From Lentisphaerota bacterium (GTDB taxonomy: Bacteria > Verrucomicrobiota > Lentisphaeria > Victivallales > Victivallaceae): a DNA stretch of 64,000 nt. The DNA lies in contig SUWG01000007.1 in assembly GCA_015061625.1 (NCBI GenBank), positions 62,001-126,000 of the forward strand, given 5' to 3'. The notes beneath the pieces are model-generated. The model made no database searches and was not told the DNA's origin. It was given only the letters and a program-made list of their open reading frames with translations. This document shows, one piece after another, positions 41,857 through 51,600 of the stretch. The first letter of the stretch is position 1. Each line of letters opens with the position of its first letter. The position numbers were made by a program, and so were the translations under genes.

Positions 41857-43149
41857 TTGATCGAATTGGAAAGAGAGATTACCGCAATAAAAGAGCAGCG
41901 GGCGTTCCTGATCGGTTTTCTGGAAGCGGATCAGGATCGTGCCGTTGTGGAATCTCAACTTGATGAATTGGCTGATTTGGTGCGCAATCTGGAAATCGTG
42001 CCATTGGAGCCGGAGATCATAAAAATCCGTACTCCGCAAGTCCGCTACCGGGTCGGAAGCGGTAAAGCAGAAGAAGTCGCCAGATTGGTTCAGGAGTGCG
42101 AAGCCGATCTGTTGGTTTTTGATACAGAATTAACGCCCTCGCAGCAACGTAACTGGGAAAAATTGACCGGTTGTCCGGTGGTGGGGCGTGAAGAGATAAT
42201 TTTGGAAATATTCGCCTCGCGGGCGATGACCAAAGAGGCCGTTTTGCAAGTGGAACTGGCCAAATTGGAATATTCCCTGCCGCGTTTGCATAAGGCGTGG
42301 ACTCACTTGTCACGTCAGCGCGGCGGTGGAGCAACCAATCGCGGACAGGGAGAGGCCCAGTTGGAAACCGACCGCCGTTTGATCAAACGGCGGATCCAGC
42401 AGTTGAAAGACGAGTTGGCGATCGTCCGCAAACAGCGTGCCGCCCAACGCAAATCACGCATACGCCGTCCGGTGGTGCAAGGTGCGCTGGTCGGTTATAC
42501 CAATGTGGGTAAGTCTTCTTTGCTCAATGCGTTGTGTGATTCTGACGTGTTGGTTAAAGATCAACTTTTTGCCACGCTTGATCCCACGGCGAGAAAAATC
42601 ATATTGCCGGGTAATGTGGAAATGGTTCTTAATGATACGGTGGGTTTTGTCCGTAAACTGCCGCATCAGTTGGTGGAGGCATTCAAATCGACACTGGAAG
42701 AAGCCGTATTGGCGGATATTTTGCTTCTGGTTTTGGATGTATCTTCAGATGATATTGATAATGAATGGGAAACGACGATTGGAGTTTTGAAAGAACTCGG
42801 TGCTGATGAAAAGCGCATGGTCGTTGTTTTCAATAAAATGGATCGGATCGATCCGGAAAGTCAGGGCTTGAAACTTGCCCGGTTGCGCGGATTATTCCCG
42901 CAAGCAGTTTATGTATCGGCTCATTCCGGAGCCGGATTGGATGTTTTGCGTCAGCATTTAGCCGATTTTGCCGCCCGTTCCCGTTGTCTTTTGCGGGCGG
43001 AAATACCCCCGTCGCGTTATGATTTGATCACGTTGGCACACAGTGCGGGGAATATTTATGAAGAAAATTATGCGCCGGATGGAACGGCGGAACTTATATT
43101 TGCCATCGAAGAAAAATTTCAACACCGGTTTAAGGAGTTTTTGCGATGA
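41857..43149 (+). CDS. hflX: Ribosome-associated GTPase HflX
   Basis: The 430-aa GTPase starts at TTG 41857 after a GGAGAGG ribosome site. It has the HflX N-terminal domain (TPSQQRNWEKLTGCPVVGREEIILEIFA), the glycine-rich RQRGGGATNRGQGEAQLE linker, a coiled-coil stretch and the G domain with G1 GYTNVGKSSLLNAL, G3 NDTVGFVR and G4 FNKMD. HflX splits stalled 70S ribosomes. Length is typical. It overlaps the next large gene by 4 bp, an unexpected partner. Confidence 0.95.
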   Translation: MIELEREITAIKEQRAFLIGFLEADQDRAVVESQLDELADLVRNLEIVPLEPEIIKIRTPQVRYRVGSGKAEEVARLVQECEADLLVFDTELTPSQQRNWEKLTGCPVVGREEIILEIFASRAMTKEAVLQVELAKLEYSLPRLHKAWTHLSRQRGGGATNRGQGEAQLETDRRLIKRRIQQLKDELAIVRKQRAAQRKSRIRRPVVQGALVGYTNVGKSSLLNALCDSDVLVKDQLFATLDPTARKIILPGNVEMVLNDTVGFVRKLPHQLVEAFKSTLEEAVLADILLLVLDVSSDDIDNEWETTIGVLKELGADEKRMVVVFNKMDRIDPESQGLKLARLRGLFPQAVYVSAHSGAGLDVLRQHLADFAARSRCLLRAEIPPSRYDLITLAHSAGNIYEENYAPDGTAELIFAIEEKFQHRFKEFLR

Positions 43150-46100
43150 ATTCGGTAAAAATCTTGGCGGTGGCAGTCATCGGGTTATTGGTATCGTTGA
43201 CTGCATTGGCCGCACCGTCGCCATGGGATTCCTGGCGATCCGGATACACCAATTTTGAGCAGGGTGTATCTTTGCGTGAAAGAGGAAATTATACGGAGGC
43301 TCTGAATTATTTTACCAGAGCCAGAGAAAATTATCTTGCAGTTCGTGCGGCAAGACCGGATTGGAACCAGAGAGTTATCGCCGACCGCTTGCGTGATTGT
43401 GACCGGCAGATCGCCGAATTGCGCCGTTTGCTCGGTGAAGCAGGGGGCAGTGAAAGCAGTGCCGGTGGTCAACGCCCGGTACAACGTCCGGCGGCAGGTC
43501 AACCGGCACAACGTCCAACGCAACGTCCGGTGCAGCGTCCGGCGGCGAATCAACCGGCTCAACGTCCGGCGGCGGATTCCGGTTCAGATGCTTTGAGCCG
43601 GGCTGAAAGAGCGGAATTGGAGCGTTTGCGTGCCGAAGTTGCCCAGTTGCGTGCCAGCAATCAGCAGTTGGAGCGCACCGTGCAGAGACAGCGTGATTTT
43701 GAAGCTGAAATGGCCGCACTTTTGCGTGACCGCAAAGCCGTTGAAGACCGTTACGCACTTCTTGAACAGCGTTACCGGGCATTGGAAGCCGAGTTGCAGC
43801 GGCCGCAGGATCGTATTGCCGATTTGGAACAGCGATTGGTCGATGAACGCATGAGTGTCGAGCGGCTTACCAATCAGGTGGCAAGTTTGGAACAACAGTT
43901 GCGTATCGAAAGAGAAAATGCCCGTTTGGGGCAGGTGGCCAAAAACGCCCTTGAGGAGATGTTGCGCAAGCGTGAGGAAGATTTGCGCCGTATCACTCAG
44001 GAATTGGAAGCCGCCAATGAAAGATTGCGGGCAATGGCGGCGGTAAGTGAAAATAATGCTGATTTGAACCGTCAGATCGCCGCATTGAATCGTCAAATCG
44101 CTGATTTGCGCCGTCAGGTCGCAGAAAAAGGTGAAGAGGTTGCTGCCCGTGATCGTCAAATCACCGAAAAGGATCGTCAAATCGCTGAAAAAGACCGTCA
44201 AATCGCTGAAAGGGATCGTCAAATCACTGAAAAGGATCGTCAAATCGCTGAAAAAGACCGGCAGATCACGGCAAAAGATGAAGAGATTTCAGAGTTGAAT
44301 CGCCGGAATAATGAATCTGCCGCCGCCAGTGCTGATGTTTCTGCCAGAGCATCCGACAGCGAAAGAACCGTGGCTGATTTGCGCCGTCAGGCGGCGGCTT
44401 GGGAGCGTCAGGTGGCAGACTTGCAGAACCGGTTGCGCATTGCCAATGAAAACAACAGCCGCAAAGATCAGCAGATTTCTGACTTGCAGAACCGGATTTC
44501 TGATTTGCAGAATCAGTTGCGTATTGCCAATGAGCAGAATACTGCCCGTGGTCAGCAGATCACCGACTTGCAGAATCAGTTGCGTGCCGCAGAGGAGCAG
44601 CGCAGTGCTTTTGAACAACGCATAGCAGAGTTGCAGCAGGAGCGTGAAAGAGCCGGAACTGCTTTGCGTGAGGCGCAAAATCAGAATAGCGGATTACAGG
44701 CCAGGATCCGGACTTTACAGCAGAATTTGGAGCAAGCCGGTAATTCCGCCAGAATCAGTGCCGCTGAAGTTGCCAGTTTGCGTGAACGCAACCGCACTTT
44801 GGAAGAAGATGTGCAAAGGTTGCATGAAAGAACTGAAGACCTTGAACGCCGCCTGGCCATACGCAACAGCGAAGATTACCGGGCCGCCACCGAGGCCCGT
44901 ACATCTGTCCGGCGTCTGGAGGCCGATCTGCAGGCGGCACAAAGTGAATTGGTTCGTTTGCGTGAAGAGATCGATGCCGGAAAGGCCGCATTGGCAGAGA
45001 GTGAAAGACGGCTGAAAGCGGCTAATGAAGAAACTTTGCGGGCGAGAGCAGAGGTGGTTGCCGCTTCTGAAAGAGAAAGAGCATTGCAGGAGCAGTTGCG
45101 TAATTTCCAGCAGTTGCGTACGCAATACGATGAGTTGAACCGTAACTTTCAGGCTTTGGCGGCGGAAAACCGGCAGAATCGTTCTCTTTTGGAGGCCGCC
45201 AGACCGCAACAGGCCGAATTGGAGCGGGCAAGGATCAGGCTGCTGGAAATCGATCAGTTGCGCAATGCGCTGGCCAGAGAACAGCAGTTGAATGCTGAAT
45301 TGCAAGCTGCTTACAACCGGGATCAGGCTGAATTGCAAGCCTTGCGTCGCCGGGCGCAGGAATTTGAAAATGCCCGTCGCCGACTGGCGGAGTTGGAAGC
45401 GATCGCCAGAGAGGCTGAAAGATTGCAGGGATTGGAAAGTGAATTGACCGCATTGAGAAGCCGGGAAGTGGAATTGGCTTCGCTGAAAGTGCAATTCAAC
45501 GAATTGCAAACTGCTCATCGTGCATTGCAATCTGCCCATACCGCACTGACTGCCGAGCAGCAACGCTTGCGGGCTGAAATTGAAAGATTGCGCCGTGACA
45601 GTGAGGAACTGGTCAACTTGCGCAGAGTCAACCGGGAATTGGAAGCCATGATCGCGGCAAACACTGCCGAACTTGAGCGTTTGAACCGTCTGTTGGCTGA
45701 TTCACAGGCCCAGGCACAGGCCGATCTTCATGCCTCATGCCGTATCGAGGCCCAGCGGTTGCGGGTGGCGGCCGAGGCGGTCGGTCCGCTTAACGATCAG
45801 ATCCAGCAGTTACAAAATGAGTTGCAGCAGTTGCGCCGGACGTTGACCGAACAACGCAACCGTGAGCGTGAACTCAACCGGGAACTTGAATTGAAAGTTG
45901 CCGAAATCGAGCAGTTGCGTCGGCTCAGTGCCGAGTTGGCTGATTTGCGGCAGAAATCCGCAGATGAGTTGCTCGGCCGGGTGGATGCTTCCCGATTGTC
46001 CCGTCTGGAAGATGAAATTGCCGCATTGAATAAACTCAATGCGGAACTTGCCGCTGAAAGAGACCGCCTGACGGCGATCCTCAATAATCGTGAGCAGGAT

Positions 46101-47135
46101 GAAAATACGCCTGCCGCACCTCAAGTAAGTAACCGTTCCGCAGAGGAATTGACCGGTTCCGGTATCGTGGCAGAAAGGGATGGAAAAAACGAATTGGCGA
46201 TCTGGCACTACCGTCAGGCGATTGCCGCCAAGCCGGATTTTGTGCTTGCCCATTACCGTTTGGGGATGCTTCTTTTCCGTCGCGGCAGTTATCAGGAAGC
46301 TGCCAATCATCTGGATAGTGCCAGAAGTGCGGATCCGGAAAACTTGCAGTTGGCATTGGATACTGCCCGGTGCTTCATTCAGATCTCCCGGTTCGGCAAT
46401 GCCAAATCGATCGTTGACCCGTTGCTGGTCAAATATCCGGAAAATGCTTATGTGCAGATGTGTGCCGGATTGATCGAAGCCGGTTGCGGGGCTCCCGCCC
46501 GGGCCGAGGAAAGATTGCTTACCGCGGCCCGGCTTGCGCCGGAATCATCGGAAATCCAGATCGAATTGGCCCGGTTGCTGGCCAATTCGGTTTCAGACCG
46601 TCTGGGCGAAGCGGTCATCGCTTATGAGCGGGCCAGAGAGTTGGGAGCCGCACCTCATCCGGAATTGGAGCGTTTGCTGGGTGCAAGACTGGATCACCGC
46701 CGGGAACTGGTGCGTTTTATGAGCGGTGCCGCCAGAGAAGCGGAAATCAATAATGACTGGCTTTCGGCGGCATGGTATTATCGCAAGATAATGGAAGAAA
46801 ACAATCCGGCATTTGCCCCGTTGCTGGCTTTTGCCCATTGGAAATCCGGCAATGCTTCGGCGGCTAAAGAGGCGTTGGAATTCAATGTTCCCAGCCGTAA
46901 TGGCATGGTCGTGCTTGCATTGATCGCTCTGGCGGAAAATGATAATGAAACTGCAATGCGTGCCGCACAGCAAAGTGTCGGAGCAACCATCCCTGCCGAA
47001 TGGATCGGAATAAATCTGGAATTGGAAAGATTGAGAAATCTGACCAATCCATCTGCCGCAGTACGGCTTTTGCTGCAGGGAATCCGGCGGCCGGGAAGTG
47101 CCGATTCTCCGGCGGGGGCGGCTCAACAGAATTGA
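43146..47135 (+). CDS. Giant exported coiled-coil protein with C-terminal TPR domain
   Basis: The 1329-aa protein begins with a signal peptide (MNSVKILAVAVIGLLVSLTALAAP) and a short TPR-like unit (FEQGVSLRERGNYTEALNYFTRARENY). Next is a Pro/Gln/Arg-rich linker with repeated QRPAA/QRPVQRP motifs (about 110-150). A very long left-handed coiled coil covers about residues 155-980, including a run of identical heptads DRQI(T/A)E(K/R). The last ~330 residues have TPR motifs (NELAIWHYRQAIAAKPDFVLAHYRLGMLLFRRGSYQEA). It is probably periplasmic, bridging or scaffolding the envelope. No enzymatic motif is present. It overlaps hflX and its 3' end overlaps the convergent gene by 13 bp. Confidence 0.8.
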   Translation: MNSVKILAVAVIGLLVSLTALAAPSPWDSWRSGYTNFEQGVSLRERGNYTEALNYFTRARENYLAVRAARPDWNQRVIADRLRDCDRQIAELRRLLGEAGGSESSAGGQRPVQRPAAGQPAQRPTQRPVQRPAANQPAQRPAADSGSDALSRAERAELERLRAEVAQLRASNQQLERTVQRQRDFEAEMAALLRDRKAVEDRYALLEQRYRALEAELQRPQDRIADLEQRLVDERMSVERLTNQVASLEQQLRIERENARLGQVAKNALEEMLRKREEDLRRITQELEAANERLRAMAAVSENNADLNRQIAALNRQIADLRRQVAEKGEEVAARDRQITEKDRQIAEKDRQIAERDRQITEKDRQIAEKDRQITAKDEEISELNRRNNESAAASADVSARASDSERTVADLRRQAAAWERQVADLQNRLRIANENNSRKDQQISDLQNRISDLQNQLRIANEQNTARGQQITDLQNQLRAAEEQRSAFEQRIAELQQERERAGTALREAQNQNSGLQARIRTLQQNLEQAGNSARISAAEVASLRERNRTLEEDVQRLHERTEDLERRLAIRNSEDYRAATEARTSVRRLEADLQAAQSELVRLREEIDAGKAALAESERRLKAANEETLRARAEVVAASERERALQEQLRNFQQLRTQYDELNRNFQALAAENRQNRSLLEAARPQQAELERARIRLLEIDQLRNALAREQQLNAELQAAYNRDQAELQALRRRAQEFENARRRLAELEAIAREAERLQGLESELTALRSREVELASLKVQFNELQTAHRALQSAHTALTAEQQRLRAEIERLRRDSEELVNLRRVNRELEAMIAANTAELERLNRLLADSQAQAQADLHASCRIEAQRLRVAAEAVGPLNDQIQQLQNELQQLRRTLTEQRNRERELNRELELKVAEIEQLRRLSAELADLRQKSADELLGRVDASRLSRLEDEIAALNKLNAELAAERDRLTAILNNREQDENTPAAPQVSNRSAEELTGSGIVAERDGKNELAIWHYRQAIAAKPDFVLAHYRLGMLLFRRGSYQEAANHLDSARSADPENLQLALDTARCFIQISRFGNAKSIVDPLLVKYPENAYVQMCAGLIEAGCGAPARAEERLLTAARLAPESSEIQIELARLLANSVSDRLGEAVIAYERARELGAAPHPELERLLGARLDHRRELVRFMSGAAREAEINNDWLSAAWYYRKIMEENNPAFAPLLAFAHWKSGNASAAKEALEFNVPSRNGMVVLALIALAENDNETAMRAAQQSVGATIPAEWIGINLELERLRNLTNPSAAVRLLLQGIRRPGSADSPAGAAQQN
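44151..44276 (+). repeat. Six 21-bp tandem repeats in the coiled-coil gene
   Basis: Unit GATCGTCAAATCNCTGAAAAN, six copies in register, each coding one heptad of the coiled coil. It is a coding array, not a CRISPR. Confidence 0.9.
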
Positions 47136-48628
47136 ATATTGCCGTCGAGCATCGTCAGAATAATACCGTCTGCCGGGCGGAAAGGTTCTGAAAAACTGGC
47201 TTTGGAGTCGATATCATCGGGAGAAAACACGGTGATATCGGCTTTTTTATTTTCCGCAATGATACCGATTGCCGGAAGATTGAAAAATTCTGCCGGTTTG
47301 CCGGTCGCTGCGGCGACACATTGGCCGACTGATTGACCGCAATCAAGTTTCAAGCGCATAAATCTGGCGATGGCTCCGGCACTGCGGGGATGGTTCGAGA
47401 CAGCGGAATGGGCCGGATGATCGACGGCGTATCCGTCACTGCCGGGCATACAGAGGTCACTGGTAATGATTTTCAGCATATTATCTTCCGACATACCGGC
47501 ACTTCCGATCGTTGCAGTGGTGGCATCAAAAGATAATTGATCGATCACGGCATCGATCATATTTCCCGGCAGATCGGGATATTTCTGACCGGTAAATTTT
47601 TTCCATTCCGGGTGAGTTGTACCGGTCAAACGCCAGCGGTTCCAATCGGAAATATCTTTTTGCTGCAAACTCTGCCTGATATCCTGCCGGATTTTGTCAT
47701 CCTGTAATGCCAGAGTGATATCCCGGTCAGGCATCGTGTCGAATGGCGGTGGCAGAATGACGCTGAGCATGGTTTGGCTTTCGGTATACGGATAACGGTC
47801 AAAACGGAAATCCATGCCGGTATTACGGTAATGGTCGATCAGTTTCAGTGCGGCATCCAATTTATGCCAGTTGGTTTTACCGGCGGTTTTAAGGTGACTG
47901 ATCACCACTTTTTTCAAACCGGCCTGTTGAGCGCAATCAAATGTTTCCTGCAAACTTTCCAATAAATTATTACCTTCACTGCGTAAATGAGTGGTGAAAA
48001 TTTTATTGTGCAATGCCAGTTCACGCATCAATTCGATGATCTCATTCCGGTCGGCGAAGCATCCGGGAGTGTAGAGCAATCCGGCAGACATTCCCAAAGC
48101 CCCCTGATCCAGACAGTTGCTTAAAAGTTGACGCATGGCCTTGATCTGTTTTCCGGATAAATTTTTTTCTTCATATCCGGCAATAGCGGCACGCAGAGTA
48201 TTGTGACCGCAGAGTTGAAATGTTTTCAGGGCAACATTCCGCCCGGCGAGCATTTTGCGGTAACCGGTCAGATCCTGCCAGTTGATCGGAATTCCGTAAT
48301 TGGCATAGAGAGTGTCGAGGTGATCGTGATTTTTCTCACTTACCGGAAAGGGAGATAATCCGCAGTTGCCGGTGATTTCACACGTTACTCCCTGTCTGCG
48401 CTTGCTTGCCGCTTGAGGGTTGGCTGCCAGCGAGAGGTCGCTGTGACCGTGAACATCGATAAACCCCGGAGCGATGATCTCATTTTTGAATGAATACTCT
48501 TTATCTGCGGCGCAACTGCCGTAAATATCTTTTTCTACGGCAATGATCCGTTCATTTTCTGTGAGTACGCATTTGCGTACCGGTTCATTGATACCGTCTG
48601 CGACAAAGCCTTTGAGTAAAATTCTCAT
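47123..48628 (-). CDS. N-acyl-D-amino-acid deacylase (D-aminoacylase) family amidohydrolase
   Basis: The product (501 aa from ATG 48628) has a TIM-barrel amidohydrolase core with GFIDVHGHSDLSL (metal HxH), GVTCEITGNCGLSPFPV, GMSAGLLYTPGCFA, TTHLRSEGNN, VISHLKTAGKTNWHKL and the block GSDGYAVDHPAHSAVSNHPRSAGA, typical of the D-aminoacylase family. It would hydrolyse N-acyl-D-amino acids or cyclic amides, perhaps from peptidoglycan or diet. A longer reading frame to 48769 lies inside the debranching-enzyme gene. Its start overlaps that gene's stop by 4 bp (ATGA), so they are coupled. The 3' end overlaps the convergent coiled-coil gene. The metabolic link with polysaccharide breakdown is unclear. 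Confidence 0.85.
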   Translation of the reverse strand: MRILLKGFVADGINEPVRKCVLTENERIIAVEKDIYGSCAADKEYSFKNEIIAPGFIDVHGHSDLSLAANPQAASKRRQGVTCEITGNCGLSPFPVSEKNHDHLDTLYANYGIPINWQDLTGYRKMLAGRNVALKTFQLCGHNTLRAAIAGYEEKNLSGKQIKAMRQLLSNCLDQGALGMSAGLLYTPGCFADRNEIIELMRELALHNKIFTTHLRSEGNNLLESLQETFDCAQQAGLKKVVISHLKTAGKTNWHKLDAALKLIDHYRNTGMDFRFDRYPYTESQTMLSVILPPPFDTMPDRDITLALQDDKIRQDIRQSLQQKDISDWNRWRLTGTTHPEWKKFTGQKYPDLPGNMIDAVIDQLSFDATTATIGSAGMSEDNMLKIITSDLCMPGSDGYAVDHPAHSAVSNHPRSAGAIARFMRLKLDCGQSVGQCVAAATGKPAEFFNLPAIGIIAENKKADITVFSPDDIDSKASFSEPFRPADGIILTMLDGNIQFC

Positions 48629-51600
48629 ATTCCGGCCTGTGAGAGTATTTTGAATACCCGGTAAAACTCTGAAATGCTCCATGCCTGCGCCAGACATCCG
48701 CCGTTGAGGTGCGGTGCATGGCCGTCGAGAACTTCCGGCATTTCGCCGATCACGCCGTTCTCCATCCATTGAATTGCGGACATAAGCAACGCCAATGCCC
48801 GTTTGTTGCTGTGTGAGTCGCCAACTGCAGCGAGGGCTTCACAGTAAGCCGGGAATGGCCACCCCCACGCCGTGCCGTTATGGTATGCGACTTTTCTGGA
48901 AGTATCTTCCGGCCCCCGGTAATAACCTTGATACGGGTAATTGGGGGTATTGAGCAACCGGCCATCACGGCTGACCGGCAGAGGATAGGAGACTTCAGAA
49001 TCATCCAGAGTACGGATCGCTCCGGGAATCAGCAGTTTTGACGTATGATTGAGTATCCGGCGTTGTTTTTCCGGATCGCTTACCGCACCGAGGGTGATGG
49101 CTGTAAGGATATTGCACCGCAGGTGATCATCCGCAATGGCTTGAGATGCCGGAGTGCCGGAAGCGCAATGCAGACAATCAGCGGGAACTGTGCCGGTGAA
49201 GAAATATTTTTCGATGCTTTGTCTGACCTTGGCGGCAAGTTGTCTTTCGCCGAGAAATTCCAAAGCGGCATACCAGAGCGATTGGATTTCGATGGGATAT
49301 CCTTCCCGCGGAGTTCCTGCCGGATAATTGGTATCCATCCAGGTAAAGTGTGAGGGGCTGAATATCAGGCCGCTCTCCTGATCCATAATGATCCGGTTGG
49401 GCGTGCCGATCTGGTAATGATGGATGATCGACAGCAGTATCTCTTTGATGGTTCTGCCGTTGCATTTTTCAGTGAGAAATTTTTTGTTGCCGGTTTCGGC
49501 TATGTAATCTCTTACTGCGATGATCAGATAAAGCGGCGCATCGGTCGTATCCCGGTTGGAATCATTGCCGCCGCAAATCATGTTGGGAATGGTTCCGGAT
49601 TTTTCAAATGCGGCAAAACGGCGGATTATCTGGGCGGCTTTTTCCTGAAATTCCGGAAATTTCACCAGTCCGCGCAAGACGATCAGAGTGTCACGGCCCC
49701 AGTCGAGGAACCACGGATATCCGGCGATTACGGTATTCAGTCCATCCCTTTTGACGATGAACCGGTTGAGTGAATCGATAGCCAGTGCTTCCGGGGGCAG
49801 GGCCGCCGGGAAATCGTAATCCGGAAAATCGGCAGTGGCAGTCAAATCCTTTCCGACACCGGCGGATAAAGTAACTGAACCGCCGAGGGCGAGGGGGATT
49901 TCGAAGTAACCGGGACTGAAAAGGTCGGTTTTATCATTCATCCCGTAGTAACGCTCCTGCGGCAGATCGACCATGTAGTTCCACTCCGGAGAAATATGGA
50001 ATTTTCCGGCGGATATCCGCATTTGCAGTTTTCTGCCGGCGGGTTGGAAGTCAAAACCGTTTTCTTTTGCGGTCACCGAAGCGGGGAAGTGTTTTTCAGC
50101 TCCGTCACACGCTCTGGTGGTGGTATGGTTGACCCGGTCTTCCAGATCGGGACGCAGAATAAGTTTGGCTTCCGGGGATATGCCATCGGTGCGCATTTTG
50201 CGTTGAAACTCCAATTCAATGGCATTGCGGTCAAAAGCCATGCGGAATTTGACACTTAAAGTGCATCTGCCGCCATGTCCATCGGGAACAAGGAACTCCC
50301 ACTTTGCCCGGTTGCCGGGATGGGCACTGTAATTTTCCAGACTTTTGACGGTCAACTCCTGGGAGTATTCATCGACGACCAGCCACGCCCGGCACCGGGT
50401 GAACATGATATGACGGTCTACCGGATATTCCGGATTGTCATTGACCGCCAGAATGGCATCATATTTACTGTTTAACTTGCCCCACTGCGCACTGAACATC
50501 GCATAGGAACTGCTGACATTGGAACCGAAAACATAATGGTTTCCGGCATCCTGCCAGCGGCCGGAAAGGTGAACCAGACGTTTTTCCGGATCGGCCAGCA
50601 GCAGAATGTTGCCGGAAATTTTCCGTACGCCATCCGGCTCAAAAGCGGTCATATTCAAGGTGATATTTTCCGGAGAAGTGCGTTTCCGGCGGGAATTTAT
50701 TTTCAACAGGGCAAAATGTTCTCCGGAATTCTGCTGTAAACTTTCCACCCGGCAAAGAGTGGTATTGCTGTTGGTCAATTCGGCGATGAAAGGTACCGGA
50801 CTGTGGATCAGCAGAATATCCTGCGGGGCTGCCATTACGATACGGCAGGCATCCTGGGGATAGTGCCAGCGGCAGACCGGGGCAGGGGAAATGCCGGAAA
50901 CGGATTCGACAAATTTTTCCGGATCGGCGCACAATGATTTACCATCGGCACGGGCGGCATTGGCGAGCGTGGTATAGTTCAATGCGGCACTCTGGGCCAT
51001 ACGGGCGGCTTTCAGAGCATTTTTCAACTCCGGCACTTTGGGCATGGTTTCCGGGATGCTGAAATCGTCAAAAGCGATGCAAAGTGCTTCGGCGGGGGCA
51101 AGTTGGATTTTCTTTACTCCGTTGTCACCGGTAAAGTTACAGAATTTTCCGCTTAAAAGATCCCGGCCGCCGTCGAACTCCACCTGACTGAAGTGGATGA
51201 ATGAAGCATTTTCACAATCCAAATTAAGCAGAATAAGCAAGGGGGTGTGGCCCGGAGATTTTCTCAATGCGGCGATCACATTGCCCGGTCCCTGCTGGAT
51301 AAGGGAGATTTCCGCATCTGTGCCGAATGCCGGATGAGTGGCTAACAGAATATTTATTTTGCCGGTCAGGGCACAAAGATTATCCACTGCACCGAAATTC
51401 AATGCACCGCATTGGTGGACATCGATCTTTTCAGTGGCATAAAATTCTGCGCCGTTGGCAAATCCGAATGTACCATTGACCGCGAGCAGGGCGTTGACCA
51501 TAAGGCGCAGTTTGGCGTATGCTTTACCATTGGCCGCCAGCCGGAGATTGTCATGTGTTTCGGAAAAGTTGACCAGAGTGCCGCCCCGCCGGGCAGACGC

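Noticed and set aside
40978-42039. A 353-codon antisense frame over malic enzyme and hflX
   Set aside because: Both sense genes are conserved and complete; the antisense product has no domain.
44151-44276. CRISPR-like array
   Set aside because: The 21-bp units are directly adjacent, have no spacers and code coiled-coil heptads in frame.
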